From Chitinophaga sp. Cy-1792 (lineage in GTDB: Bacteria > Bacteroidota > Bacteroidia > Chitinophagales > Chitinophagaceae): a stretch of 64,000 nucleotides of DNA. Location of the stretch: contig NZ_VWWO01000002.1 of assembly GCF_011752935.1 (NCBI RefSeq), forward strand, positions 1,488,001-1,552,000, in the 5' to 3' direction. Below are positions 34,138 to 42,923 of the stretch, one piece after another. Under the pieces are notes generated by a model. It was not told the DNA's origin, did not search any database, and saw only the letters and a program-made list of their open reading frames with translations. Every line of letters begins with the position of its first letter. Position 1 is the first letter of the stretch. A program made the position numbers and the translations under genes.

Positions 34138-35313
34138 TTATTTATTTCCTGCCTTGCCCATAAACGAAAATATCTCATCTGCCGCTTTCCTATACCCACC
34201 AGCGGCTTTAAATGATGCATTGATCTTTTGGATCGCTTCGCAATATGCGGGATCGGCTATGACTTCATTTACCGCATTTTTCAGCAGATCGGGCGTAAGC
34301 TGTTGTACATCCAGGTTGATAGTAGCGCCCAGCGATGCAGCGCGTGCCGCCAGTAAGGGCTGGTCTGCGCCTAACGGCAGACAGACAAACGGCACTTCAT
34401 TGCTTACCAGGTCACTCATACTGTTCATGCCGGCATGGGTGATGGCCACAGTCGTGTGTTTGAGCAATGCATTCTGTGGTACATAGTCCCGCACGATGAA
34501 ATGGTCCGGAAACGCCATGGTATCCAGGCTGGCACCGTGGGCTGTCATTACAACTATTCCGTTCCAATCCCTGAAAGCTGCCAGGAACTGTTCGTACAAA
34601 CTGGTGTCATATACGCCGAAAATGGTTCCCAGGGAGATATACAGCACACGTTTGCCAGACAGTTTTTCAAATGGGAAATGGAGATCTTCCTGTCTTTCAA
34701 AAACCGGTGGCCCAACGAAACGGCAGCTCTCATCCAGGTAAGCTGATGGTGGGGCAAAATATCGGGAGGTATATACGAGTTTTAACGGACTGTTATAGAG
34801 CATCATTTCCATCGGATTCTCCGGCATGGTAATGCCAAAGGCTTCTTTCAACTGCCTCGATACCGCGTTGTAATTTTCTGATATATCGGGTGGGAGTATA
34901 CTGGCTGGCATGTTCCTGAACCGGTCCAGTCCTGCAAAGACGGCCAGCGAAGAAACGGAAGGTATTCCCAGCATCTGCACCATGGCCGCTGTAAAAGGAA
35001 ATGCCGCAGAATGGATAAGGTAATCGAATTTTATCCCCGTCGTCTGGGTTAATATATCTGCAATAACGGAAGGAGCTTTGCTTGTTACACTCAATAAACC
35101 GCCGCCGGAGCTGGATTTGCCGCCACCCTTGAATATATCGAGGTCTTCATTGTAGGCGAAAAAAATGGCGCCGGCCGCTTCGAGTTTCGCGCGGAAATAT
35201 TCCGATGCAAAATAATATACCTTTTCGCCGCGGCGGGTTAATTCATGTACGAGTCCTAATGTAGGATTGATGTGCCCGTGTGTGGGCATACCTAAGAATA
35301 ATACGTTCGACAT
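34138..35313 (-). CDS. MGT-family (macrolide-type) glycosyltransferase
   Basis: The 391-residue GT1-type enzyme has an N-terminal acceptor domain (NVLFLGMPTHGHINPTLGLVHEL) and a C-terminal nucleotide-sugar domain with VLYISLGTIFGVYD, AFRDWNGIVVMTAHG and the GT-B signature VAITHAGMNSMSDLVSNEVPFVCLPLGADQPLLA. Family members transfer glucose from UDP-glucose to macrolides and other small molecules and so inactivate antibiotics. It follows the TetX-like monooxygenase gene after 36 bases on the same strand, so the pair probably modifies one compound or related ones. The acceptor is unknown. Confidence 0.9.
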   Translation of the reverse strand: MSNVLFLGMPTHGHINPTLGLVHELTRRGEKVYYFASEYFRAKLEAAGAIFFAYNEDLDIFKGGGKSSSGGGLLSVTSKAPSVIADILTQTTGIKFDYLIHSAAFPFTAAMVQMLGIPSVSSLAVFAGLDRFRNMPASILPPDISENYNAVSRQLKEAFGITMPENPMEMMLYNSPLKLVYTSRYFAPPSAYLDESCRFVGPPVFERQEDLHFPFEKLSGKRVLYISLGTIFGVYDTSLYEQFLAAFRDWNGIVVMTAHGASLDTMAFPDHFIVRDYVPQNALLKHTTVAITHAGMNSMSDLVSNEVPFVCLPLGADQPLLAARAASLGATINLDVQQLTPDLLKNAVNEVIADPAYCEAIQKINASFKAAGGYRKAADEIFSFMGKAGNK

Positions 35314-35349
35314 ATTATTGATGACGAACGTCAGGCAGCAATATTTTGG

Positions 35350-36495
35350 CTACCCGCAATATTTCTCCAGGAATACCTGCCCGGCATGTTCCTCATGCAT
35401 CCAGTGCAACATTTCCATGGACAATATGGCTTCTTCTTTAGCCCTATGTTGCATCGCGTGCTGATATGCTGCTAAGGCAGCCTTTAAATCGTTATCCTTA
35501 TCACCGGTGAGGTGCCCGCATAACTCCAGCGCATCCAGCATGGCGAGGTTGACGCCTTCTCCGGATGGCGGCATAACATGTGCTGCATCGCCCAGCAGGG
35601 TAAGGTTTGCGAAAGAGGGCAGATTTTCTTCCAACGACATGCAGTATTGCGGACGCATGAGCATAGGTAGCTGCATGTTTTCAACGAGCGATAGCCAGAG
35701 CGGGTTCCAGCCAGGGAATTCAGTGGTAAACCAGGCACAGGACTTAGCTTTATCTGAGATATCTGGTCGCCAGTCTTCCGGTTTTTTCATACTGACATAA
35801 AAATCTATACTACCATCACCTTTGGATGATATGTGCAGAAATTTCTCATCTGCATAAACATAGATTTTCCCGCCTTTTAATAACTGGTTCACTTCCGGAA
35901 TAGTATTGGCAGCATCAGGTACATTGCCCTGAAAAATGATAGTGCCTGCATAAACGGGAGGTGTTGTGAGGAGATAAGGCCTTATCCTGGAATTAGCGCC
36001 ATCCGCACCGATAACGATATCGGCCATGTCAGTGCTGCCATCTTTAAATTGTAACAGCCATTGGTTGCCGGCTGCCGACATACTTTGAAATTGCTTATTC
36101 CACGCTACTGTGCCTGGTTGAAGAGCGGCCAGCAGGATATTTCTCAGATCGCCGCGGTCTATTTCCGGTCTGGCATATTCACTGTCGAAATCAGTACCGG
36201 TGGCCGGATTATTATGCTCGTCGTACAGGATGTTGCCATCTTTGTCTATAACACGGCCTTTTTCAGCGCCTGGCCGGTAGTACGCTTTAAAAGCGGGTAA
36301 GAGACCTGCCGCTTTCATCGCCCGTAAACCACCGTGGTAGTGGAGATCGAGCGTGGCGCCCTGCACCCGTGCCGCTTCATTTTCGTCTCTTTCATACACC
36401 TTAACGGAAACGCCTTTCATCTGTAGCAATCTTGCCAGTAATAGTCCGCCCGGGCCACCACCTATTATAGCAATATTTTTATTGTCAGTTAACAT
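35350..36495 (-). CDS. TetX-like FAD-dependent monooxygenase
   Basis: I start it at ATG 36495 (MLTDNKNIAIIGGGPGG, 381 residues) because the FAD motif normally begins near residue 8; an upstream ATG at 36531 adds 12 unlikely residues. The dinucleotide motif GGGPGG, the RVQGATLDLHYHGGLRAMKAAG segment (cf. TetX GGTLDLH), ARPEIDRGDLRNILLAAL, and LLGDAAHVMPPSGEGVNLAM place it in the PHBH-fold group that includes the tetracycline destructase TetX. Whether it oxidises tetracyclines cannot be told from the motifs. It is transcribed with a macrolide-type glycosyltransferase and divergent from an AraC regulator. Confidence 0.85.
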   Translation of the reverse strand: MLTDNKNIAIIGGGPGGLLLARLLQMKGVSVKVYERDENEAARVQGATLDLHYHGGLRAMKAAGLLPAFKAYYRPGAEKGRVIDKDGNILYDEHNNPATGTDFDSEYARPEIDRGDLRNILLAALQPGTVAWNKQFQSMSAAGNQWLLQFKDGSTDMADIVIGADGANSRIRPYLLTTPPVYAGTIIFQGNVPDAANTIPEVNQLLKGGKIYVYADEKFLHISSKGDGSIDFYVSMKKPEDWRPDISDKAKSCAWFTTEFPGWNPLWLSLVENMQLPMLMRPQYCMSLEENLPSFANLTLLGDAAHVMPPSGEGVNLAMLDALELCGHLTGDKDNDLKAALAAYQHAMQHRAKEEAILSMEMLHWMHEEHAGQVFLEKYCG

Positions 36496-36573
36496 ATTGT
36501 GTGATTTATAATTGCAAAGGTAGATGTACATTTATGTATAAAATAACCGTTTTTGATATAAAAATAGTCGTAA

Positions 36574-37542
36574 ATGAAATTATCCATTGTAGATACAGGA
36601 TCAGGGATAACCAGGGAATTTGCCCGGGCTATTGGTGCTACTGTTGAGGGAAGGTTTATCTATATCCCTGCCAGTAAGGGATCCGGCTATATCACCGGTT
36701 TTTCATGGGGGAGAGATTTACGTATGATGATCCGTTATTACCATCTGAAAAAAGATGTGATCATCGAAAGAACAAATAAACTGGCAGAAGGGCAGGAGGA
36801 TATGGTATTCCTGTTGAGTGGGGTGTTTCCGGCGCTGAAGCAACAAGACAGGTCGTTAATGCCTGAAACGGCCAGCATCATGATTTGCAGACATGCCGTT
36901 TCCTCTGTGCTGGCAATGCCTGCCAATACCATTTTTGGCAGTATAACGATTGCAATATCCAGGGAACAGCTACATCAAATGTTTGGAAGTATTTCCCATC
37001 CTATCGTTTCAGATCTGTTGACCGCCGGTGAAAACTTCATTATGGAAACGGGTATGACATCACAGATTATTAAAACAGCAGGAGAGATGCTGGCACAGCC
37101 CATTCCGGTGGAAATGGAAAGCCATTTTTATAGATTGAAATGCGAAGAATTATTGTGTTATGTGGTTGCCATGTTGATGCAGCGGGAGGAAGTACCATCG
37201 GGTAGTATACACATGGATGATATAAAGGCGATATATGCCATCAAAGATCATTTGCTGCGGCACCTGGATACATCGCCACAAATTGCTGAACTGGCCAGAG
37301 AAGCAGGTATGAGCGAACCCAAATTAAGAAAGATTTTTAAACAGATATTTGGCAAGGGCGTTTTCGAGTATTATCAGTCGGCCAGAATGAATGAAGCAGC
37401 AATTTTATTAAAAGAGAAAAAAATGAACGTATCCGAAGTGGGCTACCACCTTGGATTTACCAATCTCAGTCATTTTTCAAGGGTATTTGAAAAGCATATC
37501 GGTATTAAGCCAAAGAAGTATGCTGCATCCCCGGTCAGCTAA
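36574..37542 (+). CDS. AraC-family transcriptional regulator
   Basis: The 322-residue protein has an N-terminal effector domain of unrecognised type (about 1-215) and a C-terminal AraC domain (about 228-322): QIAELAREAGMSEPKLRKIFKQ and NVSEVGYHLGFTNLSHFSRVFEKHIGIKPKKY. It is divergent from the monooxygenase-glycosyltransferase pair with 78 bases between the starts and is the likely regulator of it. The stop overlaps that of the next gene by three bases in convergent orientation. Confidence 0.9.
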   Translation: MKLSIVDTGSGITREFARAIGATVEGRFIYIPASKGSGYITGFSWGRDLRMMIRYYHLKKDVIIERTNKLAEGQEDMVFLLSGVFPALKQQDRSLMPETASIMICRHAVSSVLAMPANTIFGSITIAISREQLHQMFGSISHPIVSDLLTAGENFIMETGMTSQIIKTAGEMLAQPIPVEMESHFYRLKCEELLCYVVAMLMQREEVPSGSIHMDDIKAIYAIKDHLLRHLDTSPQIAELAREAGMSEPKLRKIFKQIFGKGVFEYYQSARMNEAAILLKEKKMNVSEVGYHLGFTNLSHFSRVFEKHIGIKPKKYAASPVS

Positions 37543-38204
37543 TAACCATCGAAATAGAGCACATTGGAAACAATACTGTCAGGTGCATATTTCATATAGC
37601 CATTCCAGTTATCAGGCAGCATGGATAAAAGAGAATCTACCGGCTTGTTATGCTGATAGTATATAGTAAAATTGCCTCTCAATAGAATTTCCTTTGGATT
37701 TTTACCCTGGTAGGTGACTTTGGAAATATTATATACGTTTGCATTTACAGCGGAGCTGTGGGCTTTCAGAAAAAATGGCTGTAGCATCTGGAGATAATAT
37801 TTAGCCGTTTTGCTAACCTGCAGGCTGGCAATATATGGCATTAAAACCTGGTACGCCTGAATGTTTTTTTCTGCTTCTACCTGGTGCAATTGTTCAACAA
37901 AAGGAATGCGTGACCAGTCAACGACAGTACAGGCTATCACTGTATCCGGTTCGTTTTTGTACATCCGGAGCGGAAGATCGATGCCGGAGTTATCGAACCG
38001 TTTGGACCTGCCAGCGATGATTCCCGGAATATACAGGTCGCGATCTGTATTATTAATGATGGTCAGACCAAGAAAGGTCCGTTTTAAATTGGCGGTGTCT
38101 GTATAGTCTCTGACAATTGCCAATCTTACCGATACATCTTCCTTTTGGGCAAATGATGGCAGGCCCGCTACTAAGAGCAGGAACAGGAGAATGATTTTTA
38201 CTTG
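37539..38204 (-). CDS. exported protein of unknown function
   Basis: I take ATG 38204 as start (MQVKIILLFLLLVAGLPSFAQ: a clear signal peptide); the ATG at 38219 adds five residues. The mature protein of about 200 residues has beta-rich segments (RTFLGLTIINNTDRDLYIPG, VYNISKVTYQGKNPKEILL, GNFTIYYQ) and no catalytic motif I recognise. It converges on the AraC gene with overlapping stop codons. Confidence 0.65.
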   Translation of the reverse strand, partial: QVKIILLFLLLVAGLPSFAQKEDVSVRLAIVRDYTDTANLKRTFLGLTIINNTDRDLYIPGIIAGRSKRFDNSGIDLPLRMYKNEPDTVIACTVVDWSRIPFVEQLHQVEAEKNIQAYQVLMPYIASLQVSKTAKYYLQMLQPFFLKAHSSAVNANVYNISKVTYQGKNPKEILLRGNFTIYYQHNKPVDSLLSMLPDNWNGYMKYAPDSIVSNVLYFDGY

Positions 38205-38689
38205 CATAAAAAAGAGCATTACCAGTCAGTACATGCATACAGCCATGCGCCATAACGCTGCCAACATATGATGTAATGAATAGAAATTAAGTGTGCAGGA
38301 ATGCCTGCCAGGTAACTGGTTTTAACTATTGTTCACTATATAAAATTGCATTAGCTGAAATGCAATTAATTCAAGTTTAGGGAGAAAAAATCATAAATTC
38401 AAATTGCAGGAACAGACAAATTAAAAGAATTTATCCAGCAGATTTTAAATCATTGATATAGAATTTTTTCTACATATTATTAGAGAGAAATAAATGCTCC
38501 GGTTGTCCTAAGTTGCGTAGTGTTAACCATTTAACGTTACCCTTATATTTCTATACTTTTTAATTCTGTCAACATTCTGGTGAAATTGTTAACCTACTAT
38601 GATTTAATAATTACCTTTCCGTGAAATCCATTGTCTACACTGTGTTCTAAGGAAATTCCTATTCAAATTTGCAGAGCTAAAAATTATTT
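38205..38689. other. 485-base intergenic region before the TonB receptor gene
   Basis: It is AT-rich. ATTGCATT (38345-38352) and AATGCAAT (38359-38366) form a hairpin. TTAAC occurs twice eight bases apart (38523-38527 and 38531-38535) and again in GTTAACC near 38588; such repeats could be regulator sites, which would suit control by phosphate, but no such box is established for this group. No exact TAnnTTTG with a -33 partner was found near the start. Confidence 0.4.
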
Positions 38690-41485
38690 ATGGCCACTGC
38701 AAAAAATTTTACCCAACTATTTTTTTCAGCATTTCTTGCAACTGTTGCGCTGGAGGCCTCCGCGCAAACGATCAAAGGTCGTGTAACGGATGCCACCACC
38801 GGTGAACCACTGGTAGGCGCTACCGTGGTACTGAAAGGCGCCTCCGCGAAAGCTGTTGTGAAGCTGGACGGAACATTCCAGTTCAAAAACCTGAAACCGG
38901 GAGATTATGAACTGATGGCTACCTGTTACGGCTATACTGTTATCAAGGCAGGCCCGGTGCATGTCAAAGGAGACAATGATTTCCAGGTAGTTGACATGGC
39001 TGCAAAACCCCTGCAAAGCGACCTTTCCGGTATTTCGGTGCTCGGTAGCCAGCATGGGGAGTCCGGCGCCAGGAACCTGGAACAGAAATCCAACCAGGTG
39101 GTGAATATCCTGTCGTCCAAAACATTGCAACTGCTGCCGGATATCACCGTCGCCAACGCCCTTCAGCGTGTAAGCGGCGTTACCATTGAAAAAGGTAGCT
39201 CAGGAGAAGGTCGCTACCCAATTATCAGGGGTATGGATAAGCGTTATATCAACACGCTGGTAAATAATATCAAAATCCCCAGCCCGGATAATAAAAGCCG
39301 CTTCATCCCGCTGGACCTCTTTCCATCGGAACTGCTGGAACGACTGGAAGTAAGTAAAAGCCTGACACCTTCGATGGAAGGGGATGCCATCGGCGGTACC
39401 ATCAACCTGGTCATGAAAGATGCGCCCGCTTCTCAATTACTCCAGGTGAACTTCTCCGGAGGATATAATAATATCTTCGCTGACCAGCCTTTTCAATCCT
39501 TCTCTACCAGCACCATGAACAAACGTTCTCCCAACCAGATCAACGGTGCTACCTATGCAGCAAAGGAAGCTGAATTCCCGCTCGGTCACATGAACTATAC
39601 GCCTAAATCAGGCCCCATCAATACCACTGCCGGCATCACCATCGGTAACCGCTTTGGTAAAAATAAAGCGCTGGGCGTCATCCTCTCCGGCAGCTACCAG
39701 AACCAATACCGCGGTACCGCCACTTCCGTGTTCAGCACCGCCACCACGCCAAATGTCGATAACATCCCTTCATTCGAATACCTGAGAGAAAGAAAATATT
39801 CTACCCTGACACAACGTATAGGCGTAAGCGGTAAAGTCGACTACCACTTCAACCAACGGAATAAAATCTCCCTGTTCTCTACCTATGTCCACCTGGACGA
39901 CAGACAGGTTCGTCTGTCGTATGATACTACCAACGCCATCAACCAGACGCTCTCTTATTCTACCAGAAGCACCTGGCAATATCAATCTATCTACAACGCT
40001 ACACTGCAAGGGGAGCATCAGCTGACAGGGTCTTCAAAACTGGACTGGTCTGCTGTTTACTCCATCGCAAAAAATTCAATTCCTGATCAGACATCCTTCG
40101 CACACGGCGGACTCAGTGTAGACAGAACAGGCAAAGAAGTGAAACTCAACGGCGACGATATCCTGAATGCCATGAACCGCAGCTGGATGCAAAACAGCGA
40201 TAAGGACCTGTCCTTTTATGCCAACTATACCAAAGAAACAAGATTGTTGAACCGGTTTTTTGAATTGAAAGGAGGGGTGTTATACCGTCACAAAACCCGT
40301 GATAACTTCTACAACTACTATACCCTGAATCCGCTGCGTATCAATGGTAACAACCAGTTATATACTTCCGTGGACTCAGCTAAGTTTACTTTCATCGGTA
40401 CAGACGCTACCGCACAGCTGAACGGTAACAACTATACGTTCAACGAAGATATCACCGCAGCTTACCTGCAGGGCAAATGGCAACTGACAACAGCCCTGGA
40501 AGCACTGGGTGGTTTAAGAGTAGAACATACCCGCCAGCATTACAATACACAACTGCCTCCAACTGCCGACTACAAAGACGGTACCATTACCTATACCGAC
40601 CTGCTGCCTAGTCTGCAACTGAAATATCAGCTGCAGCATAACCAGACATTACGTCTCTCTTATTACAAAGCCATCGCAAGGCCACAGTTCTCTGAACTGA
40701 TCCCTGATGGCCCGGACAACTACGAGCTGTTCAAGGAAAGAGGTAACCCTGAAGGGTTGCAGCACTCTACCGCACATAACTTCGACTTCAGATATGAACT
40801 GTTCCCGGGCAAAGCAGAGCAACTGTTACTGGGCGTATTCTACAAAAGAATAGATGACCCGATCGAATTGTCGGTAAGAAAATTTGGTTACAACTCACAG
40901 GTCTTTGAACCGGTGAACATCGGTACTGCGGCTACCAACTACGGCTTTGAAGCGGTATTCGTTAAATACATCGGTTCCTTCGGTATCTCTGCCAACTATA
41001 CCTATACGCACTCCAGCATTACCAACGACAGCATGCTGTATAAGTACAGAGACCCGCAGTTAGGTATCACCGATAAATATATCGCTGAAACCAGGCCTAT
41101 GCAGGGACAGGCCAACCATATCGGCAATCTTTCCCTGTTGTACAAAAACACGAAAACAGGTACGGACATCCAGGTGGCGATGGTGTATACCGGCGAAAGA
41201 CTCGCTATCCTGAATACCTACGCCGGACTGCATTACTGGCTGCAACCAACTACGCAGCTGGACCTGTCTTTCGAGCAACGCCTGTACAGGAGACTGACCT
41301 TCTACGGTAAAATCAATAACCTGACGAATACACCTACCGTTATGGCTATGCACCTGCCTTACAACAGCTACCTGGCCAAAACCAGCGTGCCTTTGAGCCA
41401 GCAGTCAAGCCCTGATAGCAAAATTGTTGTGCAGAAAGACTATTATAAAACATCCTTCTTATTTGGCTTCAGATACAAACTCTAA
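38690..41485 (+). CDS. TonB-dependent receptor with N-terminal carboxypeptidase-regulatory-like domain
   Basis: The 931-residue protein has a signal peptide (about residues 1-25, ATVALEASAQ), a beta-sandwich domain (26-105, IKGRVTDATTGEPLVGATVV), a plug (about 135-235, LPDITVANALQRVSGVTIEK, YPIIRGMDKRYINTL, GDAIGGTINLVMKDA) and a 22-strand-type barrel ending in FGFRYKL. It lacks an STN domain and has no sigma/FecR partner or SusD, so it is of the classic receptor type. The following two genes (beta-helix lipoprotein, phosphatase) are 9 and 16 bases apart in the same direction. I infer uptake of organic phosphate or a related ligand. Confidence 0.92.
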   Translation: MATAKNFTQLFFSAFLATVALEASAQTIKGRVTDATTGEPLVGATVVLKGASAKAVVKLDGTFQFKNLKPGDYELMATCYGYTVIKAGPVHVKGDNDFQVVDMAAKPLQSDLSGISVLGSQHGESGARNLEQKSNQVVNILSSKTLQLLPDITVANALQRVSGVTIEKGSSGEGRYPIIRGMDKRYINTLVNNIKIPSPDNKSRFIPLDLFPSELLERLEVSKSLTPSMEGDAIGGTINLVMKDAPASQLLQVNFSGGYNNIFADQPFQSFSTSTMNKRSPNQINGATYAAKEAEFPLGHMNYTPKSGPINTTAGITIGNRFGKNKALGVILSGSYQNQYRGTATSVFSTATTPNVDNIPSFEYLRERKYSTLTQRIGVSGKVDYHFNQRNKISLFSTYVHLDDRQVRLSYDTTNAINQTLSYSTRSTWQYQSIYNATLQGEHQLTGSSKLDWSAVYSIAKNSIPDQTSFAHGGLSVDRTGKEVKLNGDDILNAMNRSWMQNSDKDLSFYANYTKETRLLNRFFELKGGVLYRHKTRDNFYNYYTLNPLRINGNNQLYTSVDSAKFTFIGTDATAQLNGNNYTFNEDITAAYLQGKWQLTTALEALGGLRVEHTRQHYNTQLPPTADYKDGTITYTDLLPSLQLKYQLQHNQTLRLSYYKAIARPQFSELIPDGPDNYELFKERGNPEGLQHSTAHNFDFRYELFPGKAEQLLLGVFYKRIDDPIELSVRKFGYNSQVFEPVNIGTAATNYGFEAVFVKYIGSFGISANYTYTHSSITNDSMLYKYRDPQLGITDKYIAETRPMQGQANHIGNLSLLYKNTKTGTDIQVAMVYTGERLAILNTYAGLHYWLQPTTQLDLSFEQRLYRRLTFYGKINNLTNTPTVMAMHLPYNSYLAKTSVPLSQQSSPDSKIVVQKDYYKTSFLFGFRYKL

Positions 41486-41494
41486 TACAGCTGT

Positions 41495-42907
41495 ATGAAA
41501 CATCGCATTTTTAATATCATTCCTCTCGCAGCTATGCTGATTGGTGCAGCTGCATGTAACAAGGTGGCAGATAATAAAGAATTATATAAAGCTCCGCTGG
41601 CTATCGCTGCACCTGTGAGCGATACCGCCTGCCTGGGCTCCGATCCGCTGAACAACGCCATCAAAGGCACTATGCTGGCAGGTAAAACCTATACCGTATG
41701 CGGAGATATCTTTGTGAACGAACATGACACACTGATCATTCAGGAAGGGGTGACCATCAAGTTTATGGGCAACTACGGACTGGGCGTACGTGGCACCCTG
41801 ATTTCACTGGGTACCCAGCAGAAACCTAACCTCTTCACTTATCCTGGTATACAGAAAACGGATACCTATGGCGCTGATCCCAACGCAGACCCTGCGTTGC
41901 GTGGTAAATGGATCGGTATCATCGGCGGGCCTACCTGTCCGCTGATGGTGATGAAATGGACGCGTATCGAATTCGGTGGTGCCGCTATTCCGGCAGCGAG
42001 TGGTATCCGTCAGATATATACCAGTCCTTATCCGCTGTTCTTCCAGAACCCGAACGGTGTTTTTGTAATGGAAGATTCCTGGATTTATGGCAGTGTGGAC
42101 GACCCGCTGCGTATCCTTGGCGGTAAGGTGTCTATCATGCGTAATACCTTTGAAAAATGTGGTTATACCGGTGGTGAGGCGATGAATGGTAAAGCAGGGT
42201 TAAGAGGCGACTTTGCCTATAACCTCTGTATCGGCATGGCTACCAACGGCCCTAAGCTGTCGAATGCCGGCGCTATTGCGGGCGTGCCTAACAGCAACAT
42301 GAGAATGTATAACAATACGATCATCAACTGCGGCTACAGAAGGTCTTCTGCAGGTCGTGGCGGCTCTGTCAACTTTGAAGAGGGCGCTGGTGGTATGGCT
42401 TACAATAACCTGATCGTTAACTGTAAATTCGGTGTACGCGTGGTACAGAACCCTATCGCTGATACCGCCAACCTGAGCTACGGTTACAACTATACGTACG
42501 CGGATTCTGCTGCTGTGGCCAATAACATCTATCCGTCCCTGGCTATCAGCGTATGTATCAGTAAAGCACCAGCTACCGACATCCCTTCACCGGCAACGTT
42601 TTTACCTGCCGGCTGGACACCTGGTACCGCCTATACGGCCAATGCCGCTATCCTCGGTGCCAATAACCCGCAGTTCGTGAACGGACCTTGCCCGATGCCG
42701 GCAGGACTCAATCTCCGCGATATTTCCTTTGTAGGGACCTATGATTTCCACCTGAAGCCAACCTCTCCTTGTATCGGTAAAGGTTATATCGGCTTTTCCC
42801 CAAGAGCAGACGTGCCGGTAGACCCAGTATATGGCGCTACAGAAATTACGCCGCCGGGAAAAGATATGGGCTGCTATCAGTTAAACGGTTACGGAAATAA
42901 ACATTGA
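41495..42907 (+). CDS. lipoprotein with right-handed beta-helix pattern
   Basis: The 470-residue protein has a lipobox (LIGAAAC, Cys21). Its body shows repeated short strands with Asn/Gly turns (DTLIIQEGVTIKFMGNYGLG, GVRGTLISLGTQQKP, MKWTRIEFGGAAIP, GKVSIMRNTFEKCGYTG, MRMYNNTIINCGY, MAYNNLIVNCKFGVRV), the mark of pectate-lyase-like beta helices. No lyase catalytic residues are evident. Position between receptor and phosphatase suggests a surface binding protein of the same uptake system. Confidence 0.75.
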   Translation: MKHRIFNIIPLAAMLIGAAACNKVADNKELYKAPLAIAAPVSDTACLGSDPLNNAIKGTMLAGKTYTVCGDIFVNEHDTLIIQEGVTIKFMGNYGLGVRGTLISLGTQQKPNLFTYPGIQKTDTYGADPNADPALRGKWIGIIGGPTCPLMVMKWTRIEFGGAAIPAASGIRQIYTSPYPLFFQNPNGVFVMEDSWIYGSVDDPLRILGGKVSIMRNTFEKCGYTGGEAMNGKAGLRGDFAYNLCIGMATNGPKLSNAGAIAGVPNSNMRMYNNTIINCGYRRSSAGRGGSVNFEEGAGGMAYNNLIVNCKFGVRVVQNPIADTANLSYGYNYTYADSAAVANNIYPSLAISVCISKAPATDIPSPATFLPAGWTPGTAYTANAAILGANNPQFVNGPCPMPAGLNLRDISFVGTYDFHLKPTSPCIGKGYIGFSPRADVPVDPVYGATEITPPGKDMGCYQLNGYGNKH

Positions 42908-42923
42908 TTTTAAATTATTGATC

